Source: Thioalkalivibrio sp. | Lineage (GTDB): Bacteria; Pseudomonadota; Gammaproteobacteria; Ectothiorhodospirales; Ectothiorhodospiraceae | Assembly: GCA_007120575.1 (NCBI GenBank) | Contig: SKNJ01000042.1 | Span: forward strand, 1-9,826 | Direction: 5' to 3' | Length of the DNA: 9,826 nt | Shown here: in pieces, positions 6,129-9,826 of the stretch | How the letters are laid out: each line of letters opens with the position of its first letter | Numbering within the stretch: the first letter of the stretch is position 1 | Position numbers and translations under genes: made by a program | Notes under the pieces: model-generated | Told to the model about the DNA's origin: nothing | Seen by the model: only the letters and a program-made list of their open reading frames with translations | The model's database searches: none

Positions 6129-7691
6129 ATGCGCAAGAACCTGCCGGTTACCCAAACGGAATATTCAATCGAACAGTATGGCGACCTGATCTCGACCACG
6201 GATGAGAAGGGGCGCATTCGATTTGCCAATGATGACTTCGTCGAGGTGAGTGGCTTTGACTGGCTGGAGCTGGATGGCTCTGCCCACAACATCGTGCGCC
6301 ATCCGGACATGCCCGAGGCCGCCTACGCGAACATGTGGGACACCCTGAAGGCCGACGGAGCCTGGATGGGCATCGTCAAGAACCGCCGCAAGAATGGCGA
6401 CCACTATTGGGTGGACGCGTTCGTGACACCTGCCTACGAGGATGGCCGCAAGGCCGGCTACGAGTCGGTTCGGGCGATTCCCAAGCGCGAACACGTCGCC
6501 CGCGCCGAAAAGGTGTATGCCGCGATCAACCGCGGCCGGAGTTTTGCGCGGCGCTGGTATCACGGTCTCACCTGGCGCCTTGCCGGGACGTGGTTGGTCA
6601 CTCTCTTGCTGGCTTTGGCCATCGTGCTCTTCGCGTCTTCGTCGTGGTTGCAGGCGGGTCTTCTGGTGCTGGTCTTTGCCGCTGGCGGCGCTGCGTGGAT
6701 GGCGTTTACCTCCGGCATTCGCCGGGCGGTCGGCCGCGCGCGTGAGCAGTTCGACAACCCGGTGATGGAGGCGATCTACACAGGACGCCGCGACGATAGT
6801 GCTTCGCTGGAGCTGGCGCAGCAGTTCGGGGAGGCCAAGATGCGCACCGTGCTAGGGCGGATCGAGGACAAGGCCGAGGCGGTGAATGACGACGCTCAGG
6901 CCATGGCCAGCAGCGTGGACCAGACGGCTGTCGGCGTGCAACGCCAGCAACACGAGATCGACCAGGTGGCCACGGCCATGAACGAGATGACCTCGACCAT
7001 CCAGGAGATGGCGGGCAATTCGGCGCGGGCCGCCGAGGCCGCCAACGATGCCCAGAAGGAAACCGGCGCCGGGCAGGATGTCGTGAACGATACGGTGTCC
7101 GCGATCAACCGCATGGCGGCGGAGGTCGAGTCCACGGCCGAGAAGCTGGGCAAGCTGGAGGCCAGCACCGAGGAGATCGACAAGATCCTGGGCGTGATCC
7201 GCGAGATCGCCGAACAGACCAACTTGCTGGCACTGAACGCGGCCATCGAGGCCGCCCGTGCCGGTGAGCACGGCCGCGGTTTTGCGGTAGTGGCGGACGA
7301 GGTGCGTTCGCTGTCCCAGCGCACCGACGAATCCACTGTGACCATCCGCAACATGATCGAGACCCTGCAATCCAGCGCGCGCGAGGCGATGTCCGCGATG
7401 CGCGCCAGTCAGGAGCAGGCCGCCGACGGGATGGAAAAAGCGCAGGCGGCGGGCGATTCGTTGACCACCATTCGCGAGGTCGTTGCCCAGATCACCGAGA
7501 TGAACACCCAGATCGCCACGGCCGTGGAGGAACAGAGTGCGGTTTCCGAGGAGATCAACCGCAATGTGACCTCCATTCGTGATGTGGCTACCGAAACCGG
7601 CTCGGTCTCCGCCCATGCGCGTGACTCCAGCGCGCGCATGAAAGCCGAGGCGGTCGAACTGAAGGCGATGGTCCACCGCTTCGAGCAATAA
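6129..7691 (+). CDS. aer: Aer-like PAS-domain methyl-accepting chemotaxis (energy taxis) receptor
   Basis: A 520-residue protein starting at ATG 6129, with AAGGA (6116-6120) eight bases upstream; the frame is open further upstream but has no ribosome site. Residues 10-120 are a PAS domain very close to E. coli Aer: [18 protein letters not shown] and [18 protein letters not shown]. In Aer this domain binds FAD and reports respiratory redox state. Two membrane segments (about 150-170 and 174-193) with almost no periplasmic loop follow, as in Aer, then a HAMP-like link and the long helical signalling hairpin. The hairpin tip [20 protein letters not shown] (359-378), continuing to VVADEVR (387-393), is the CheA/CheW contact site. 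There is no C-terminal CheR-docking pentapeptide; the protein ends in HRFEQ. It likely steers flagellar movement by cell energy status. The four-copy repeat cluster begins 10 bp after its stop. Confidence 0.93.
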   Translation: MRKNLPVTQTEYSIEQYGDLISTTDEKGRIRFANDDFVEVSGFDWLELDGSAHNIVRHPDMPEAAYANMWDTLKADGAWMGIVKNRRKNGDHYWVDAFVTPAYEDGRKAGYESVRAIPKREHVARAEKVYAAINRGRSFARRWYHGLTWRLAGTWLVTLLLALAIVLFASSSWLQAGLLVLVFAAGGAAWMAFTSGIRRAVGRAREQFDNPVMEAIYTGRRDDSASLELAQQFGEAKMRTVLGRIEDKAEAVNDDAQAMASSVDQTAVGVQRQQHEIDQVATAMNEMTSTIQEMAGNSARAAEAANDAQKETGAGQDVVNDTVSAINRMAAEVESTAEKLGKLEASTEEIDKILGVIREIAEQTNLLALNAAIEAARAGEHGRGFAVVADEVRSLSQRTDESTVTIRNMIETLQSSAREAMSAMRASQEQAADGMEKAQAAGDSLTTIREVVAQITEMNTQIATAVEEQSAVSEEINRNVTSIRDVATETGSVSAHARDSSARMKAEAVELKAMVHRFEQ

Positions 7692-8015
7692 CACCAAGCC
7701 GAAAAAGGGGACACCCAACGAAACCGAAAAAGGGGACACCCAACGAAAAAGGGGACACCCACAAGCCGAAAAAGGGGGCACCCATGACTTCTTGTGGGCG
7801 GTTTCCAGCGGGCGCGGGTGGACCGGCGTTGTGTTCCGGTACTTGCCCGGCGTTGGCTACGCCCAGGCACTTCCCGAAGATGCCCCGGAGGATTTGCGGA
7901 TCTCGTTGCTATCGCCCGTGCCGTAACCTGCTCGGTGGGGGCAGCGAGAAGGATGGCAGGGGACCGGGGTCACGGGACCCGGGGCCGAGAGGTGCGGCCG
8001 CGGTTGTGTGGGTGG
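7692..8015. other. Convergent intergenic region holding a repeat cluster
   Basis: 324 bp between the chemoreceptor stop and the stop of the PLDc_N-like gene on the other strand. The left third is the four-copy repeat cluster. Further right there is a GC-rich imperfect hairpin (CCGGGGTC at 7964-7971 with GACCCGG at 7976-7982) that lacks a T-tract on either strand, so a factor-independent terminator is not supported. Short open frames here have no ribosome site or recognisable content. Confidence 0.55.
7702..7798 (+). repeat. Cluster of four GGGGACACCCA repeats
   Basis: Four copies of AAAAAGGGGACACCCA lie at 7702-7717, 7727-7742, 7746-7761 and 7769-7784; the last has one change (GGGGGCACCCA). 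Start-to-start spacing is 25, 19 and 23 bp, so this is not a strict tandem or CRISPR array. The first three keep only the core plus CCGAAA/ACGAAA linkers. The last has the full tail TGACTTCTTGTGGG and is bracketed by a perfect 8-bp inverted repeat, CCCACAAG (7758-7765) and CTTGTGGG (7791-7798). Confidence 0.85.
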
Positions 8016-8192
8016 CTATTTGGGTCCGAGTAGCAGCCAGGCGATCAGGCCTACCAGGGGCAGGAACAGCAGGACCAGGATCCACAGCGCCTTCACCATG
8101 GGGGTGGCAGGGCTTTGCGCGGTACGCACGATCGCCCAGATGATGATCAGCAGCCAGATCAGGCCCAGAATGCCAGTGACTTCGATGCCCAT
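8016..8192 (-). CDS. Small PLDc_N-like two-span membrane protein
   Basis: A 58-residue protein starting at ATG 8192 with AAGGAG at 8199-8204 on the minus strand, six bases away; the longer frame upstream has no comparable ribosome site. Two hydrophobic spans (about residues 5-23 and 34-54) flank a short hydrophilic stretch VRTAQSPATPMVK. The second span, LWILVLLFLPLVGLIAWLLLG, followed by PK at the end, is the signature of the PLDc_N domain found at the front of cardiolipin synthases and also as stand-alone small proteins in many bacteria. No phospholipase catalytic part is present, so it is not an enzyme itself. Its role, perhaps in membrane or envelope organisation, is unknown. Confidence 0.82.
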   Translation of the reverse strand: MGIEVTGILGLIWLLIIIWAIVRTAQSPATPMVKALWILVLLFLPLVGLIAWLLLGPK

Positions 8193-8538
8193 GCGATGCT
8201 CCTTGCGTGGCCTGGCCCGGAAGGGGCAAGCGTTGTGGGAAGGTCTCCCCCGTACGGATAGCACGTGTATCGCCCTGGCGCCAATGCGCCGGTGGTGAAA
8301 CGTGTCGGACGGGCGTCACCGATCCTGGATGTGGCATGTTGTGCCGGTCATGGTCCGGTATCGGCGGCATCCCCAGGTGGATGTTCGATGTGTAACGGCG
8401 CTGGAGTGCGCTTGTGTTCGAACGCGGCACTTGCTGAGGCCTGCCGTTGTGTTCGTGGCCGGGGCCGCTCCTGCGTCGGATTCACGCGGATGATTCGGGT
8501 GAGCCAAATCGGGTCCTGGACAGGCCGAGAGGATTGAT
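8193..8538. other. Divergent intergenic region, little seen
   Basis: 346 bp between the PLDc_N-like gene (leftward) and the DUF6998-like gene (rightward). I find a compact hairpin GGCGC-CAAT-GCGCC (8277-8290) and a small one, GGCA-TGTTG-TGCC (8333-8345), but no convincing promoter hexamers, T-tract terminators or protein-like open frames. Base composition stays GC-rich throughout. It may be the remains of a gene; nothing supports naming one. Confidence 0.5.
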
Positions 8539-8997
8539 ATGGACAGGGAGCACCTGCCGCGACTGGTGGGGGAGTTGTATCGGGTTGTCGGGGAGCTGGA
8601 AGCGATGTTTCCTGGCAGACATTTCACGCCGGATGGGCATCTTGTTGGGAGTCTGGGCGAGTGTCTTGCAGCGTATCACTACGGGCTGGAGCTTCTCCGC
8701 GCGTCGTCGCCCGGCGTGGATGCGGTCAAGGATGGACGGAAGATCGAGATCAAGGCGACTCAGGGCACGAGGGTGGGCCTGCGTAGTGGGCCGGAGCATC
8801 TGCTGGTGCTTCGGCTGGATCGGGAGGGCGGTTTCGCAGAGATCTATAACGGGCCGGGCGAGATTGTCTGGCGGCAATTCGAACGGAAGCCAAAGCCGAG
8901 CAACGGCCAGTATCAGATTTCCGTCAGCCGGCTGACCGAACTGATGAGGCTTGTGCCGCCGGAGGCCAGGGTTCCCATGGAGATCCCGAACGGCTGA
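8539..8997 (+). CDS. DUF6998-like protein with PD-(D/E)xK nuclease signature
   Basis: A 152-residue soluble protein with ATG at 8539 and GAGAGGA (8527-8533) five bases upstream. Residues 1-25 are a helix (LVGELYRVVGELEAMF). The core pattern GHLVGSLGECLAAYHYGLEL then GVDAVKDGRKIEIKAT gives E41 in the first helix, D61, and E70-I-K72, a full E...D...ExK nuclease-fold active site. QISVSRLTELM near the end is typical of the DUF6998-type proteins I recall. No partner gene (methylase, helicase, specificity subunit) lies next to it, so it looks like an orphan. Function as a DNA-processing or defence nuclease is inferred from the fold; the family assignment is from memory. Confidence 0.8.
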   Translation: MDREHLPRLVGELYRVVGELEAMFPGRHFTPDGHLVGSLGECLAAYHYGLELLRASSPGVDAVKDGRKIEIKATQGTRVGLRSGPEHLLVLRLDREGGFAEIYNGPGEIVWRQFERKPKPSNGQYQISVSRLTELMRLVPPEARVPMEIPNG

Positions 8998-9030
8998 CCC
9001 GACGGACACCGCCGTGGAAAAGGCGCCGTG

Positions 9031-9060
9031 GAAAAGGGACACCCATGATTTCTTGTTGGG
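9031..9060 (+). repeat. Dispersed GGGACACCCATGA repeat, copy near the DUF6998-like gene
   Basis: GAAAAGGGACACCCATGA (9031-9048) followed by TTTCTTGTTGGG. GAAA (9031-9034) pairs with TTTC (9049-9052), again enclosing GGGACACCCATGA; CCCA (9042-9045) can also pair with TGGG at the end (9057-9060). The tail TTTCTTGTTGGG is nearly the same as the tail of the last copy in the 7702-7798 cluster. Confidence 0.75.
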
Positions 9061-9156
9061 AGAGTACTCGCCGCGCTCGCCCCTCGGGCCGGCCAGCGGC
9101 CGTTCGTGTGCCAAGGCCCCTGGCGGGGCCTCCCAATGACGGGGGGCAAGAAGCAC

Positions 9157-9192
9157 TGTCATCGCGAGGAGCGCAGCGACGTGGCGATCTCC
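9157..9192 (+). repeat. Intergenic repeat of the TCATCGCGAGGAGCGCAGCG type
   Basis: The sequence from 9157 to 9192 begins TGTCATCGCGAGGAGCGCAG and continues through CGACGTGGCGATCTCC. ATCGC (9161-9165) and GCGAT (9184-9188) are inverted repeats. This is the widely seen proteobacterial intergenic element that, when translated, gives peptides such as CHREERSDVAIS. The recognition is from memory. Such elements are usually spread in many copies per genome. Confidence 0.65.
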
Positions 9193-9293
9193 GTGGGCGA
9201 CCCGGGCGCTGGCCGGGGCGGGTGCCGGGGACTACCCGAATGGTTTGAGCAAGACTGGAACGGCCGCGCCGGTGTGGTGGCCGCTGGGCGGGT

Positions 9294-9824
9294 TCAGTCG
9301 AGGCTGAACACCCGTTCGAGGGTTTCGCGTTCGGCGGTGACCGCTTCTATGTCCCCGCTGGGGACCTCGTCGATCTGGGCGCGCATACGGGTGATCTGCT
9401 GCTCCATTTGTTCGCGCATCATCTGCTGCTGCGGGTGATCGGGCTCGGCGGGCTGTTCCGCGAGCGAGGATTCGATCTGCTCCAGCATGTCGCGCATGCC
9501 GAGGGCCATGTAGGCCTGTCCGATGCGGTTGCCAATGGCGTTCCATTCCTGCTGGGACTCGAAGCCGTGGCGCTGCAGGATGGCCTCGTTGGCGGCCTGC
9601 ATGTCCGCGAAGAAGGACTGCATGGCCATGAAATCGCCTTCGTCCCCGAGTTCGTCGGCGCGGTCCGAGTGGTCTTCGGCCCATTGGCGAATGCCCTGCA
9701 TGGTGTCGGCCCAGCGCTGGATGTCGGAGGCGGTAAGCGGCGCGTCGTCGGTCGCGTGGGCGAGGCCGGTGGCGAGCAGCAGGGACACGAACGCGGTGAG
9801 GATGAATGCATGGATGCGGCGCAC
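9294..9824 (-). CDS. Secreted helical protein of unknown function (possibly partial at 5' end)
   Basis: A 176-residue product as read from GTG at 9824, two bases from the window edge; the true start could lie outside. Residues 1-24 are a clean signal peptide (MRR, a hydrophobic core AFILTAFVSLLLATGL, and cleavage after AHA at 24). The mature part is acidic and rich in Gln, Met and Glu, probably all-helical, with segments SDIQRWADTMQGIRQWAEDH, FFADMQAANEAILQRHG and a Met/Gln-rich coiled stretch MMREQMEQQITRMRAQIDEV (about 135-154). There are no cysteines, so no disulfides or haem. It is probably periplasmic. I recognise no family. The gene converges on the DUF6998-like gene. Confidence 0.72.
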   Translation of the reverse strand: MRRIHAFILTAFVSLLLATGLAHATDDAPLTASDIQRWADTMQGIRQWAEDHSDRADELGDEGDFMAMQSFFADMQAANEAILQRHGFESQQEWNAIGNRIGQAYMALGMRDMLEQIESSLAEQPAEPDHPQQQMMREQMEQQITRMRAQIDEVPSGDIEAVTAERETLERVFSLD

Positions 9825-9826
9825 GG

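Larger units (their letters stand above)
8998..9293. other. Convergent intergenic region with two dispersed repeats and a GC hairpin
   Basis: 296 bp between two converging genes. It holds a copy of the GGGACACCCATGA repeat (9031-9060), a 7-bp stem with tetraloop AGGCCCC-TGGC-GGGGCCT (9114-9131), another hairpin CGGCC-AGC-GGCCG (9090-9102), and a second kind of dispersed repeat (9157-9192). The hairpins lack T-tracts on either strand, so their role in termination is open. No gene is supported here. Confidence 0.6.

Noticed and set aside
7702..7798. CRISPR array.
   Set aside because: Spacers would be only 3-9 bp, spacing is uneven, and no cas genes are present.
7784..8143. Open frame beginning at the last repeat copy.
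   Set aside because: Its ATG is part of the repeat itself, there is no ribosome site, and the translation looks like random GC-rich sequence.
9114..9131. Factor-independent terminator between the converging genes.
   Set aside because: The stem is strong but neither strand has the following run of T residues.

Overview
This is a GC-rich bacterial chromosome segment, most likely from a motile gammaproteobacterium. The pointers are the Aer-type energy-taxis receptor, the hybrid kinase/HD-GYP pair and the short G-rich dispersed repeats. A haloalkaliphilic Chromatiales/Ectothiorhodospiraceae-type host would fit, but that is only a guess from gene style.

Left part (about 250-1870): a short run of integron gene cassettes. 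Three small plus-strand genes are separated by two sites with attC architecture (R''-L''-variable hairpin-L'-R'). An attI-like or half-attC core precedes the first gene, and a possible truncated attC follows the third. No integrase gene is visible, so this is a cassette cluster without integrase, or the far edge of an integron whose integrase lies outside the window. Genes 1 and 2 look like small PD-(D/E)xK nuclease-fold proteins (gene 1 with a C-terminal zinc ribbon). Gene 3 is an uncharacterised protein with a TTG start. The first two cassettes are visibly more AT-rich than the flanking chromosome.

Middle part (2045-5733, minus strand): a two-gene signalling operon with an ATGA stop/start overlap. 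A membrane hybrid histidine kinase with a periplasmic CxxCH (c-type haem, DUF3365-like) sensor precedes a response regulator with a GAF-like linker and an intact HD-GYP domain, predicted to be a cyclic-di-GMP phosphodiesterase. Divergently, on the plus strand (6129-7691), lies a PAS-containing Aer-like chemoreceptor with a possible FliA promoter. Together these suggest redox- or energy-driven control of motility and c-di-GMP.

Right part (7692-9826): a four-copy cluster of a short repeat (core AAAAAGGGGACACCCA), a 58-residue PLDc_N-like membrane protein (minus), a DUF6998-like protein with a complete E...D...ExK nuclease signature (plus), a second dispersed-repeat type (9157-9192), and a secreted helical protein of unknown function (minus) at the right edge. 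The short G-rich repeat occurs at seven places in the window, always in intergenic DNA and always in the same orientation. Several copies sit in the loop of inverted repeats whose arms differ in sequence but still pair.
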